In this document: positions 12,101-22,262 of the stretch, one piece after another
Layout of the letters: every line of letters begins with the position of its first letter
How positions within the stretch are numbered: the first letter of the stretch is position 1
From: Dromaius novaehollandiae
Taxonomy: Eukaryota; Chordata; Aves; Casuariiformes; Dromaiidae
Assembly (NCBI RefSeq): GCF_036370855.1
Contig: NC_088106.1
Span: 31,448,501-31,512,500 of the forward strand
Reading direction: 5' to 3'
Length of the DNA stretch: 64,000 nt
The notes under the pieces: model-generated
Told to the model about the DNA's origin: nothing
The model's input: only the letters and a program-made list of their open reading frames with translations
Database searches by the model: none
Translations under genes and position numbers: made by a program

Positions 12101-15100
12101 CGCAGCGGGGTCAGGGAACAGGCAGGGGACGCGGTAGGACCGGGGCCGTTTCCACAGGGTGTCGTTGACCCGGGGCCGTGTAGCTCATCCCAACACCTTG
12201 AAAGGCGATCTCCGTGGGCCGCCAGCCGCCGCCGCCATTTGGCTTTGTAACCGGATCGCGCCCAGCTGACGGCCTGGGATTACTCCGTTTCCGCTCCGTG
12301 TCCCGCTGCCCTTCCCGAGTGAAACCCTAGCGCCGCGCCGGCATGGCCATTCCCCGCGGGCCGGCCCTCGGCATAGCTGGGAGGTCGCCCGGAGCCGCGC
12401 GCCCCGGCCCTCTCGGCTGCCCCGCCGCAGGATGCTCGTCTTCTGAGGCCTCCGTGGTTGCCGCCGGGGCGGATGAGCGACGCCACGGCCTGACCTTCAC
12501 TCCGCCCCGCCGCCGGCTGCCTGCTGATGGTGCAAGCAAACACGGGCCGAGGGAAGGGAGCAGCTCTTCTGCCTGTCTCACAGTGGTACCAGCCTCCAGG
12601 GACAGGGACACCAGCCCCAATGGGGCTCGGTGGCCAGGTGACACCAGTGCAATGAGATGAAGCCACAGCTCAGAGAGGGAGCAGGGCTTCTCCCCTTGGC
12701 ATCATGCAAAATCATCCTCTTTCCTCCTCAAAAGCAGTCCCGAGGGCGACACTTGCCTACCTCTTCTGCAGATGGCTGGATGAGGAGCTTCAGCCTTGGG
12801 TCAAGGCCAGGAGCAAAAAATAACCCCTACCTGTGCCATTTATGGTGCCTCCCTGCTATCTGGATCTCAGGGTGCCCTGGGTCATGGCCAGAGCACCCAA
12901 ATCCCTGCATGCTCACACACGGCCGAGCAGAGCTCGCCTCTAGAGGTCATCACCCACGGCTTGGCACCGCAGGGAGCGGTTAAGGACCTGACCCTCAACC
13001 TAATGGCTGAAGGTCACCCATGGGAGCTCGTGACCGCTTGGCAGGCTGGAAGAGCAAGTCTGTAGCCGCTTCCTGGCCTGGCAGAGCTCATTTTGGAGAG
13101 CACAAATCTGAAGCAGGTGGGAAAGACGATGGACAGGAGCCTTGGCCCAGCCCATCGCAGCAGGGATTCGCACACACGGCAGCCTTTGCGGCCGTCATCT
13201 TGCGCGAGGTGGCTTGGTGGAAGGTCTGCGGAGGCCCTCGCTGGGGGCTGGGAAAGGCGAGGGTGAGCAGGACCCCCAAACCCCACTAGCAGGGAGCTGT
13301 CTCATGAGGAAAAAGAGCCAAGAGATCCCAGTAGGAAGTGGCAAGTCTTATGACAAGTCCGGATATAAAAATTACAAGCCCTGCAGTTTTCCTGCATCTC
13401 AGCTTCTGGCAGAAGCAAGAAATAATGTCGCCTGCCAGGGAAAGCAGAAGTGAGGGGCAGGCGGCATCACATGGCAGAGGCAAACCCCTGACTGCACAGG
13501 CATGTTCGTGCTTGGCTTCTTGGGCAACATACAAAAGCCTTCCAAGGAACCAGGTTAGCTCAGGGAAAAGCACCAAAATGCTGAGTTCGGAAGGGAAAAG
13601 CACCAAAATGCTGAGTTCGGAAGGGATCCTGCATCTGCAGAAAGCAAGGGGAAGCTGCTATTGGAAGAAACGGCAGAGGAGCCCGCACGTGGGACCAGGT
13701 CAAGAAATGTCAGAGGCTACTCAAGACCAAGTCCTGGCTCTTGCGCCTCAGCCGTGGAGGCAGAAGGGATCGCCCAGTCCCCAGTCCCTGTGAAGGGGCA
13801 CAGCCTTGTGCATACTTTACCAGGGCAACTGGCAGTTATCTCCCTTTGGGCCCTGCAGCACTGGCTTCTGCAAGCTCCCAGGTGGCAACATCTGGCATGT
13901 GGTCTGCAACCCAAGTGAAGAGCAAGGGGGCAGATGTCCTGGCTTCCTCCTATCCCCTTCCCCACAATCTGAAGTCACTGATCCATCCCAAGAGGGGAAA
14001 CGTTCTTCGAAATACCAGCAAAGACCCACGTGCTTGGTTGGGCAGCAGAAATGAAACCGCTGAATAAGGATGACCTCCAGCAAGAGAGCAAAGTGGCCAA
14101 GAGAGTCCTGGCAGGCATATGAAGAGAGGCCAAAGTCTCAGAAGCGACGCTGTACTTCTAACTCTGTGTACAAGCGAAAGGGGACCTACTGTGCTTCAGG
14201 CAACAGGCAGCACCCACCAGACCCACCTCAGACACTGTGATGGCAATGGCCCAGGCGCAGCACGTTCCTCACCTGTGCTCTGCGGGGTATTGGTTTTCGG
14301 ACATCATCTTTGGCATGTGCATGGGCGGGTGAGGTGGCCGGGGCACGGCGAAGGTTTGCTGCCTCTGTTCCTGAAGAGGGTGAGGGGCTGGGGCCGGGGG
14401 AGCCCCCCGGAGCGGGGTGGCCGGGGTGGCATGGGCGGCAGCCTGCACAGCCGGGGCTGGCGGCGGGAGCGACGATCCCTGGTGGGCAGGAGACACTGGC
14501 GTGGCGGGCGGCGTTAATGGCTTGAACCCGGCGGGGGGCTTCCTGTCGTAGGCACTGCGGAGAGGAGAGGCAACAGGAACGTCACGCACGAGGACAGTGG
14601 CGCTGGCGGGGCTTCGCCTAGGACTGGTTGGTGGGAAACAACGCTAACGCGGCAGGACGGCTGCCAGCCCCAGGGGATCCTCGTACCGCAGAGACTGACA
14701 ACCGAGACTAGTTCCTGCGACGGGACCCAACTCCGCAGACAGCCAGAGCATCCCTCACCCTCCTGGCACCCAAGCCTCGTGGGCTTCCCATCCAAGATGG
14801 GTCTGGTCTGGCCACCCGGGGCTCCCCACCCTCCAGGGGTGGAGGGCAGCTGCACGGTACCTCCAACCCAGCAGCGCACAGCGTCCCAAAACACCTCCAG
14901 ATGCCTATACGGCATGGCATGCTCTCATCCCGAAGGAAAGGCAAAGCCAAACCCAGCCACCGAGTACTTATGGGGCTGGCAGCACCTACACAACGTTTCC
15001 CACCACAGAGCCAAGGCCTTCCCTGAGATGTCATCCAAAACGAGCAGGGTGCAACACCCCAGGGCCCCATCTGCAACCCACCAGCAGTTGTAGAGGCACT

Positions 15101-18100
15101 TGTCTCCATAGTTAGCGCAGAGAGCCTGCTCGTGGCTACAGGACGACAGCTCGGAGGAAGGGCTGTGCAGTTCCCGCTTGATCTTTGCCGGAGGTGGGGC
15201 GTGCAGGACCACTGCAACGAGAGAGCAGGAGGACACAGTCACCCACATGTCACTGACTTTCAACCTTGACTCCATTGCCACTGGGGGCCTGAGCTGGCAT
15301 AGGAGAAGATGGGTGATGCTACACCTGGGTAGCATCTACCTGGGGTGCTCTCAGTGCCCGATTCCTGAGCAAAATTAACCCTGGGGGCTAGGACAGCCAC
15401 CTGACTGGCTCTGGGCACCACTGACACCAGCCAGACACCCACATGCACCCCCCAGGGGCAAAGCAAGAGCAGTCTCTGCATGAAGGAGCCCAGTGCCAGC
15501 CTTGCCCAGCAGCGGTAGACAGAGGGATCATTCATGTCCTTAAGGTCAGGCTCTGCTCAAGAACATTGGGCCACCAAAGCAGGGCAGGACTGTGCTCCAG
15601 GAGACCCGTCTTTCTGGCCTGGGCCTGTCGGTAGACTAGCAGCGGGCCCAGCAGGATGTTTGCCATCCCCTTGACCTGGAGCATTTCTCCTATGAGGGAG
15701 AAGGTGGCTGAACACACCTGCGGCAGGGGGAACAGCCGCACAGCCCCTTGCAGGGGCTACGCCACAAGCATCACAGCCCACCCCACCTTGCCTATTGCGC
15801 TGAAGGACATTTGCCACCAAGGGACCAAGCTACGGTGGCAGTCAGGGATGCAAGAGCTGGTACAGCCAGCAGGCAGGGCCCTGCACACTTTCCGAGGATG
15901 CTGTCCTCGGCACAGTCTCCCCTTGGCTCGACTGCACACGGACCATCTGCTCTGCTCCCCGGGCGCGACTGCAACGGGGTGAGGAGATGCAGTTTGCTTT
16001 GGAGATCAGGGAAGGAGGAAAGCCGCATGGTTGCAAAAAAAAAAAAAAAAAAAAAAAAAAAGGAAGGGGGACACCAAATAACTGCAGAAAAGCAGATATC
16101 CAGACTTCCTCAGTCACTTTAGCCCTCGTCACTACTTCTGCATTGTGAGGCTTCAGAAAAGACCACCTGGGTTTATGGACAAGACCCCACTGCACATTTA
16201 AGTCTCCTTTGAGCTAACTTTGCTCTCCCCTGCCTGACAGCACATGCCAAAGCCCAGACGGTCCCAGCTCCTTGGCACGAGAGTACTGCAGCCACAACTC
16301 GCAAATGAATTTTGGTTGCTCCACTCAGCAAGCAGCAACACACCGAACCCTCAACAGCATCTGGGAAGCTCACCTCCCACAGCAGGCGGGTTTAAGACAC
16401 CAGCTCTGTTCCCAGGTCAGCAACACAGAAAAACACGTCTAATCCCTCCCTTCTGCATGCTGGGGCCAGCGGCTGCTGACCTTGCTTTGGACAAGAAACA
16501 AAGGTGCCCACGCACGGTTGGGATCCTGGAGCTTAAGGTCTCACGAGTGGGATGCAGCAACCCATTTGCTCTTGATGGGGCACACCCAGCTCTGAATTAG
16601 TTGACCAGGAAGAGCCACACTGAGGATTGGTGAGTGGCTCCAGAGGATCCACTTTTCTCCTGGGATGGGCCCAGACAAGGTGAACAGTGTCCTGCTGGAC
16701 AAGGACTTGGTCACCTGGTCAAGGGGAGTCAATCCCAGGACCCCCAGTGAGCAGTGGGGGATGGAGAGCCACAATTTTAAGAGTTCAACTGGCAAATGTC
16801 CCATCAAACCCAAATCCTTCCAAGCCACACCAAGCCTGCTCACTATATATAATTTTAAACCAACTAACATACGCTTAACCTAATCAACTTCTAAAAACGG
16901 ACACTCTAGGAAAGGGAAAGTGCGTCAGAGATCTTCACCTAAGTAGCGCCTGAACAAGGGAGCCAAGACTAATCGGAAACGGAGCATTAGCTCCATGCAA
17001 AGTCTAAACACAGCCCAGTTAAACCAGGAGAGGAATGAATTGCTCCAAGACAACTGTTCACAGCTTGCCAGGTAATTAGCTGCTCCCCTAATTTGTCAAA
17101 AGCTTTAAAGAGCTGCTGATTCCCTCTTCCCCGCCCCCCTGCCAAACAGGCTAGTGCAGCTGGTAGCAAGGGCATAAAAACCCCAGAGGAGTATTTGAAG
17201 CACGAAGCCCAGGTTGTCTCCTCGCTCGTGCAGAGGCATGAGCAGTCCCTCGCGAGCACGGGCCCTTGCAGTCCTTCCAAGTGCTAAGGAGCCCAATTTA
17301 TTTCTCGCCTCTTCCCCCCTGCCCCCACAAAGGGGTTTCTGCTGCCTTCAGCATTTCTAGCGTTAATCCCGGCCCGCGCAGAGGCTGCTAGGGCCCAGGC
17401 GCCCAGCGGGAAAGCGAAGGGGAACTTGCTTTGGAAGGGCTCCAGCTGCCTATCACGGGCATGTTTCTCTCCAACAGTCTCCGTGTTGTTCGAGCGGGGT
17501 TGTTTTTCCGCCAGCCACACAATGGGGTCTGGTTATTCATTGAAAAAGTCTCCGAGCGGCGCCGCCCTCCATTCACAAACAATTTGGAACGCTCCATTCA
17601 TTCAGCAGGGGGAAAAAAAAATTATTTCCCCCCCCCAGAGCTCAGCGCTGCCATTCAAGAAAAGGGAAACGATACTTAAGATCATAACAGAGACCAGCTG
17701 TCCGCGCAGAGAAGCCCGGACTTTGTGCAACGTTTGAATTCCTTACATAAACACCGCGGGGCCAGCCCGCGCTACTCTTCAAGACTTGGCCTTTCCGCCA
17801 AGTTCATTCAAAAAAACCGAGGCGATTGTGCAAGGCTGCTTGCGGTGAGGGCCGGAACGCCCTTTGGCGAGAGGAGGAGTGAAGAGAAAGAAAAATAACT
17901 GCGGGCAGCTGATTGGGAAGAGCATCTCCTGCCTCCCCCCCTCCCCGGGCCCAGCTCCTCGGCCCCTGGACCCCTGCCTCCCAACCAGGCCCGCCAGCAC
18001 CAGTTGGTTTGTGGGCATCCCAGTGGAAAGAGCTCTCCAAGCTGGGAGAGTTGAGGCACGGGGCGAGAAACCGGTCCCCCAGGGACTGGCGAGAGCACGC

Positions 18101-21100
18101 GGCGGGCCTGGCGAACAGGCGCAGCGCCACCGCAGCCATCCCCTGCTAACGGCTCGCCGGTTTTTCGGTTTCTCGCTGGCGAGTGGCCAGGCGAGGGGAG
18201 CCGGGAACATGCCAAGACTGCTCGCCGGGTGTTGACTGCGAAAGGTATGCCGTGCCCCAGCGCCGAATGCCTCAAAGGCACATTGTGTGTGCAGGCGCTT
18301 TTAACCTCTCCATTCCTCCGCTCTTCGCTGTAATTACAAGCTACAGAAGAGGCAGAGGGAGCAGCTTAACTACGGATGAGGCTGCCGAACACACCTCAGC
18401 TGGCCGCTATGGGGTGAAGCCACATGCAGGCCTGCGATGGTCCCCCACAGCGTCGCACCCGCATCCCCCTCGCCCCCACCTCCCCTGCCCCCTTGCAATA
18501 ACTCCCAGGTTGTCCCCATTATTGCAATAATTTGCAGTAACCTCCGTCTGCAGTTTGAGTGCCAACCGGGACGGCACGCGACAAGCCAAGGTGAAGGCAA
18601 CCAAGCCACTGTTTGCAGCGCGGCCACCAGCTGGGGACCTTGGCAGCCGCTCAAGCTGTCACCTGGGAGTTAACCTCTCCGCCTGTTCCTCCATCCCCCC
18701 TTCACAAGGCACCGGCATTACAGGACGCACCCAAGGTCACACCAGGAGACAGAGCCAGAAATAGCAGCCCGGGCTCCTGCTTTCCTTTGTTTAAACAATC
18801 CTTCCTTGGAAACAAACATTTTTTTTTCCCTTTTTAATTTCGGTGCCGAAGATAACCTGCTCCCCACCCCGCTCATCGGCTTCGCTGCAAACCGTCCGTG
18901 CAGGGCGGGGGGGACAAAATTCCCCGGGGAACAAACTCACCCCCGGACCAACACCCCCCTGCTCCCGCCCAGCCCTTCCCACCCTCCGGCCAAGCCTCCC
19001 TCTGCGCTCGCTTTCCCCGCCACACACCTATCGCTTGCCAGTTATTTAAATAGCCTCTGAGATACAGCGCTGGGCACGTACCCTTCTCCCCCAGGGCCAG
19101 GGCAGGAGAGCAAACAGCACGTGACGAGCGTTAGTCAACACCCGCCAGGCTGTCACTGGAAAGCCCGCAGCTACGCTGGGCCGCGGAGGCCCACGCGGGA
19201 GAGGGGACAGCGCGGCGAGCGCTGCCGCGGCCACGTACGGCCTCCTCGCCCCATCTGCCCTTCCCCTCGGGCATCGAGCCTGCCCCTGGCTCGAGCAGTA
19301 AGATAAGCCTGGTCGCTCCGACGTGTTTCCACCCCGGGAATGGGAACCGCACCTCCAAAGCCAGCCCTCCATCCCGAGGAAATCTGGGATGCTCCCAGGA
19401 ATGCCACATCTAAGCGCGGGGCTGGAAAACGCCTCTTGCTGCTCGAGCCCGAGCACAAAGCCACCCTTATCCAGAGGAGCCCTGCTTCCCCTCTCCCTAG
19501 GGACCGGCTTCTCCCAAACCGCGAGCGGGCTGCAGCATCCGACGCAGCGATCCGCTGCCCTCCGGCGCTGCAACCCCAGCTTGGGGGAAGCGTCTTCCAA
19601 GGAGCGTGTGCCCGAAATTCAGGCCGGCGAGCGGGCGGCAGGACGCGCCTGGGCTGAGGAGGCTTTGCGGCGAGGCGAGCACGGTGCCTCACCGGCTGCG
19701 AGAGGCGCTTTCAAGCACACCCGTAAGCGGGGAGCTGCGGGAACCAGGTGCAACGCGGCCCCGCAAACAGGTGCCGAGACCCCAAGTCTACTCGCATCCC
19801 TCGTGCACCTCCAGGGAGAGGTGAGGAGCGAATTCCCGCTAGCAAAGGCCAGGCATCAGGGAGGAGGTTTTACTGGATACATTTCACATTATTTATAGAC
19901 CGCATAAGGCTCAAAAGCGAAATGAAATCAGGCTGGGTGCTACTGTTGCTGTCAGAAACATTTTGTACTCTTTAAATGCTCTCTGGTCCCAGGCAGCAAA
20001 GTTACGAGCTTCAAGTCTGGGCCCAAATCCTGCAGGCAGCTCCGCACAGGCGACGGGGCTGCAGGAGCACACGGCCAAGCACCCCTCGCCCACACGGTCC
20101 CCTGCTCAACAGCCAGGGCTGCGTTTGCTTTATCTCCCTGGAAAGTTAAAGCAGCTCATTATAGCGGTAAGTCAGGCGGGGAGAGCTCCTTTCAAGTGAC
20201 AAAGTCATTTCAACATCAGTAATTTGGGGGCTGCAGAGGCAGAGTAGGTTAGAAGTACATTTAAAGCCTCAACCAAATGCCTTTTCTTTTTTTTCCTTCA
20301 TAGCCCAGAAAAGTCTCTCTCTCCTCTCTGAGCTCTTCAGGTTACAAGGAAACAAGAGACTGCCAAAAGGCACTGGAAACAGCTTCAGCTATAAGAGCCA
20401 CCCTCCCACGCATGCTGCAGTTTATACTGCTCCAAGCAAGAGCTAACGGGCTGTGCTGGATGTCAACAGCGAGTTGCGTTTCTGACTTCGGGCTCGCCTT
20501 TTATCTCAGGGCAGAAAGGGGAATACACAAAAAAGCAAAAAAGCAAAAAGCACCTGAAACTTGGGTTGTCTGGAACAGTTTAACGGCAAGCTTCCCACTC
20601 ACTTAGAAGTAATCAAAGAGCAATAATTAACATGCGTTCACGGTAGTATAAGGTACTCTGCTGCATGCTGTGACAAAGCTGGAATGAAAAAATCTGTTCG
20701 ACTGCAGGCTAAATTTGATTTCCTTCAAGTTCTGGCGCTGTCTGCCCTTAGCAGCGAAATCCAGCCACCGACACCAAGCTACTACTTATGTTTTCCAGGT
20801 AACGACTCAAAACATCCTGCTCAGCCCCCACCTCGCAGCCGAGCCCCCAGCGCCAGAGCAGCCCGCGCCGGAGATGCGCGCAGACACGACGGGCCATTAA
20901 CGGTGCACCAGCCCCTGCCCTCGCCCCCAGCGGGTTCAGGCAACGAACCGCGGCTAGGAAACAACTCTCTCTCTATTATGCAATGCAAGAGGGACTGCGT
21001 TTTCGCTGGCCTCCTTTTAAATATGCTTGCTTGCCAGTGATTAATGCTGCTTAAAGCGGCTCAAGTTTCACCGCTCAGGTCTGCTCTTGCCAAAAGCGCT

Positions 21101-22085
21101 AGGCCAGGGCTGTAAGAAGCTCTAGAAACTGCAGAGATTGTGGCTAACCCACAAGCCCAGCACAGGCTTTCGCATCCACTTGAAAAGGGAAAGGAGCATT
21201 TATAAGCAAATCGACATTACTCCAAACAGGCAGCGAGTCTCAAAGGAGCCCAGAGATCAGCTCGGGGCATTCCCATGCATTTGGCTATAGCTTTCCTGTT
21301 TGAGAGAGACAGGACACTGCAAGTTTCGTTGTGAAGAGCACAAAAGGGCACAGAGATGCCCACGCGTTTCTCCCCGAAGCCTGCGAGCGTCTCGGCTCCG
21401 CTTTCCCGAGGAAGCGGCTCCAAACCGAGCCGGGTGTTTTGCACGTGCGCCGGCAAACCCACACATTTCCCCCCCCCCCCCCCCCATTTCCATCACAAAG
21501 AGCAACAACCCCCCCCCCCCCAGCCCTGATTACTTACAGTTGTCGGACTGGAAATCGGGGACAAACTGTTCATCGTCGGGGACCTGAGCTAAAAAAGCCA
21601 CAAAATAAAAAAAAAGGGGGGGGTTTATAGCACGTTCAGGCCTGCAAACGCGCTCGCGGCGGGATTTTTGCGCGGCGAGGAGGGGAGGGGGAGACTTGCC
21701 TTCAGCTAGCCAGGCCTCCTGGAGCTGGCTGAGATCCTGGAAGAGCTCTGCAACAGAGTGCAAGCCTTAGAGACCCCTCGGAAAAGGCGCCGCGCCGCCG
21801 ATCGCTGCTGGGGGGCAGGCGCGAGGCCACGGCGAGGGGCGCTGGGGGGGGGGGGGGGGGGGAGGGGGCACGACACCTACCTTCCGAGTCGTGGGCCAGG
21901 TCGGTCTCCAAGAACTTCCTCTTGCGCTCGCCCCCCGGCCGGCCTCGGCCCTCCTCGGCGCAGGACTTCTGCAAGGAGAGGGTGAGAGCGGGCGCGGGCC
22001 GGACGCGGGGCGCCGGGGCGGGGGCGCGGGCCGCACTTACCCCCGGGCCCATGAAGGGCACCTGCTGGTCGTAGAAGCCGTCCAT
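5972..22085 (-). CDS. ETV5: ETV5 (ERM), PEA3-group ETS transcription factor, complete coding region
   Basis: This is a nuclear DNA-binding activator that reads GGAA/T sites downstream of FGF and Ras-MAPK signalling. Twelve coding exons join in frame into 509 residues, about the usual length of ETV5. The start [12 protein letters not shown] and the acidic [16 protein letters not shown] block are the PEA3 N-terminal domain. Two VPD motifs follow at about 63-73, of the kind the COP1 ubiquitin ligase binds in this group. Four lysines in SUMO motifs (IKRE K89, FKQE K261, IKQE K291, VKQE K349) match the four known ERM sites in order and spacing. The winged-helix ETS domain covers about 366-448 and includes [11 protein letters not shown] and [19 protein letters not shown]1 differs clearly at the start and in the middle; ETV4 has a different N-terminus. 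The start ATG has A at -3 and G at +4. Odd points are a GC-AG intron and two extra cysteines in exon 6. Confidence 0.97.
6194..6699 (-). other. ETV5: ETV5 intron 12
   Basis: This is a 506-base GT-AG intron. I see no further exon or repeat in it. Confidence 0.85.
6700..6801 (-). CDS. ETV5: ETV5 exon 12: ETS recognition helix
   Basis: It encodes residues 403-436 in phase 0, beginning [19 protein letters not shown]. It carries the DNA-reading helix with the two arginines of SRSLRYYY that contact the GGA core in ETS proteins. Acceptor ctccag, donor gtgatt. Confidence 0.97.
6802..8953 (-). other. ETV5: ETV5 intron 11
   Basis: This is an intron of about 2.15 kb with donor gtacgg. Open frames inside it lack motifs and overlap on both strands. 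No repeat family was recognised. Confidence 0.8.
8954..9123 (-). CDS. ETV5: ETV5 exon 11: SUMO motif and first half of ETS domain
   Basis: It encodes residues 346-402. VKQE (K349) is a SUMO-type motif, then [20 protein letters not shown] starts the ETS domain and [18 protein letters not shown] follows. The exon ends in phase 0. Confidence 0.97.
9288..9356 (-). CDS. ETV5: ETV5 exon 10
   Basis: This 69-base exon encodes [20 protein letters not shown] and three more residues (323-345). The block is typical of ETV5 just before the ETS domain. Phase 1 at both ends; acceptor ctcctag, donor gtgaga. Confidence 0.95.
9357..9934 (-). other. ETV5: ETV5 intron 9
   Basis: This is a 578-base GT-AG intron. 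Nothing further was recognised in it. Confidence 0.8.
9935..9997 (-). CDS. ETV5: ETV5 exon 9
   Basis: This 63-base exon encodes residues 302-322, [20 protein letters not shown] and one more. Mammalian ETV5, as I remember it, has a slightly shorter glycine stretch here. Phase 1 at both ends; donor gtgagt. Confidence 0.94.
9998..10961 (-). other. ETV5: ETV5 intron 8
   Basis: This is a 964-base intron with donor gttggt. A purine-rich A/G stretch lies at about 10730-10770. No repeat family or exon was recognised. Confidence 0.8.
10962..11221 (-). CDS. ETV5: ETV5 exon 8: proline-rich middle with two SUMO motifs
   Basis: It encodes residues 215-301. RQMSEP and RQLSEP are paired basophilic-kinase-like serine motifs. 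FKQE (K261) and IKQE (K291) are SUMO-type motifs known in this family. The open frame runs far into both introns, but only this part matches ETV5 and fits the splice sites (acceptor cacccag, donor gttggt). Confidence 0.95.
11222..14272 (-). other. ETV5: ETV5 intron 7
   Basis: This is an intron of about 3 kb and is CpG-rich near 12040-12520. It holds one perfect 30-base tandem duplication at 13563-13622. No exon was recognised. Confidence 0.8.
13563..13622. repeat. Perfect 30-bp tandem duplication
   Basis: A 30-base unit starting GGGAAAAGCACC and ending GTTCGGAA occurs twice in a row with no mismatch (13563-13592, 13593-13622). It lies inside ETV5 intron 7. Confidence 0.95.
14273..14554 (-). 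CDS. ETV5: ETV5 exon 7: proline/alanine-rich region
   Basis: It encodes residues 121-214. It starts with the last base of a Cys codon, then [19 protein letters not shown], and ends [18 protein letters not shown] followed by SENQYPAEH. This low-complexity central region is the most variable part of ETV5. Acceptor ctccgcag, donor gtgagg. Confidence 0.95.
14555..15081 (-). other. ETV5: ETV5 intron 6
   Basis: This is a 527-base intron with donor gtgggt. Nothing else was recognised. Confidence 0.8.
15082..15211 (-). CDS. ETV5: ETV5 exon 6: SUMO motif and cysteine-rich stretch
   Basis: It encodes residues 78-120 and two bases of 121. [20 protein letters not shown] carries the SUMO-type lysine K89. 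The exon closes with KCLYNC and a split Cys codon. Cysteines sit at 102, 109, 116, 120 and 121, two more than I remember in mammals. Acceptor gttgcag; the donor gtgggt is the only one keeping frame with exon 7. Confidence 0.93.
16035..16061 (+). repeat. A27 homopolymer run
   Basis: Twenty-seven adenines in a row lie inside ETV5 intron 5. I see no target-site duplication or recognisable retrogene before it, so I call it a simple repeat only. Confidence 0.9.
18493..18540 (+). promoter_or_regulatory. Cluster of three TTGCA(A/G)TAA motifs
   Basis: TTGCAATAA occurs at 18493 and 18522, and TTGCAGTAA at 18532. The core resembles a C/EBP half-site but lacks the full palindrome. It lies in ETV5 intron 5. 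An enhancer role is only a guess. Confidence 0.25.
21469..21521. repeat. C17 and C13 runs next to ETV5 exon 5
   Basis: C17 lies at 21469-21485 and C13 at 21509-21521. In the ETV5 transcript these are long G-runs starting about 16 bases after the donor of exon 5, a place where G-runs often act as splicing enhancers or form G-quadruplexes. Confidence 0.9.
21538..21588 (-). CDS. ETV5: ETV5 exon 5: VPD degron pair
   Basis: This 51-base exon encodes [17 protein letters not shown] (residues 61-77). Both VPD motifs lie in it. In PEA3-group proteins these are known contact points for COP1-mediated turnover. Acceptor ttttttag, donor gtaagt. Confidence 0.95.
21694..21699 (-). promoter_or_regulatory. 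ETV5: GC-type 5' splice site after ETV5 exon 4
   Basis: The junction reads GAAG|GCAAGT on the minus strand. Only this cut keeps the frame (Glu-Ala across the junction) and restores the conserved AEAQVPD sequence. AG|GCAAGT is the exact consensus of the rare GC-AG intron class. The intron is 111 bases. Confidence 0.9.
21700..21747 (-). CDS. ETV5: ETV5 exon 4: acidic activation domain
   Basis: This 48-base exon encodes [17 protein letters not shown] across its junctions (residues 45-60). It is the core of the N-terminal acidic activation domain of the PEA3 group. Acceptor tgttgcag; the donor is of GC type. Confidence 0.96.
21844..21862. repeat. G19 homopolymer in ETV5 intron 3
   Basis: Nineteen guanines on the plus strand (C19 in the transcript) lie just downstream of the donor of exon 3, in an intron of only 133 bases. 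Confidence 0.9.
21881..21968 (-). CDS. ETV5: ETV5 exon 3
   Basis: This 88-base exon encodes residues 16-44: [20 protein letters not shown], then ETDLAHDSE. The RKRKFL basic run and LAHDSE match ETV5; the linker between is richer in Gly than in mammals. Acceptor ccttgcag, donor gtaggt. Confidence 0.95.
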
Positions 22086-22163
22086 GATGCGGGGAGGCGG
22101 GCGGCGCCCCCGGCGCGCTCAGCATCGACGCCGGCCCGGGCAGGGGCTCCCGCAGGTGCAGGG
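22041..22163 (-). CDS. ETV5: ETV5 exon 2: start codon and end of 5' UTR
   Basis: Coding begins at 22085 and gives [15 protein letters not shown] (residues 1-15), ending in phase 0 before gtaagt. The upper boundary at 22163 is predicted from a good acceptor (cccctctgcgcccgcag), leaving 78 bases of 5' UTR. The following intron is only 72 bases. Confidence 0.88.
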
Positions 22164-22262
22164 CTGCGGGCGCAGAGGGGAAGGCTCAGGCCCTGCCGCC
22201 CCCGGGGCTGGCGCGGTGCCGGGGCCCGGCCTCGCTGCGCGCCTCCCCGGGGAGCCGGCCCG

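Larger units (their letters stand above)
15212..21537 (-). other. ETV5: ETV5 intron 5 (largest ETV5 intron)
   Basis: This intron is about 6.3 kb. It contains an A27 run, TTGCA(A/G)TAA triplets near 18.5 kb, and AT-rich pieces with homeobox-type cores (TAATTA near 17074) that could be enhancers. It also has C-runs next to exon 5. No coding exon was recognised. Confidence 0.8.
21702..22125 (-). other. Overlapping upstream open reading frame in ETV5 mRNA
   Basis: An ATG lies 40 bases upstream of the ETV5 start, in another frame. In the spliced mRNA it stays open through exons 2 and 3 and stops at TGA (21702-21704) in exon 4, giving 72 codons that overlap the true start. Its context is weak (T at -3, C at +4), while the ETV5 start is strong. 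Confidence 0.5.

Noticed and set aside
16035-16061. A27 run as the tail of a retroposed gene
   Set aside because: No gene-like sequence or target-site duplication could be seen upstream of it.
5972-22085. ETV1 or ETV4 identity for the ETS gene
   Set aside because: The N-terminus, the LVLHAPPP block, the SUMO site spacing and the AEGFAY end fit ETV5; ETV1 and ETV4 differ at these places.
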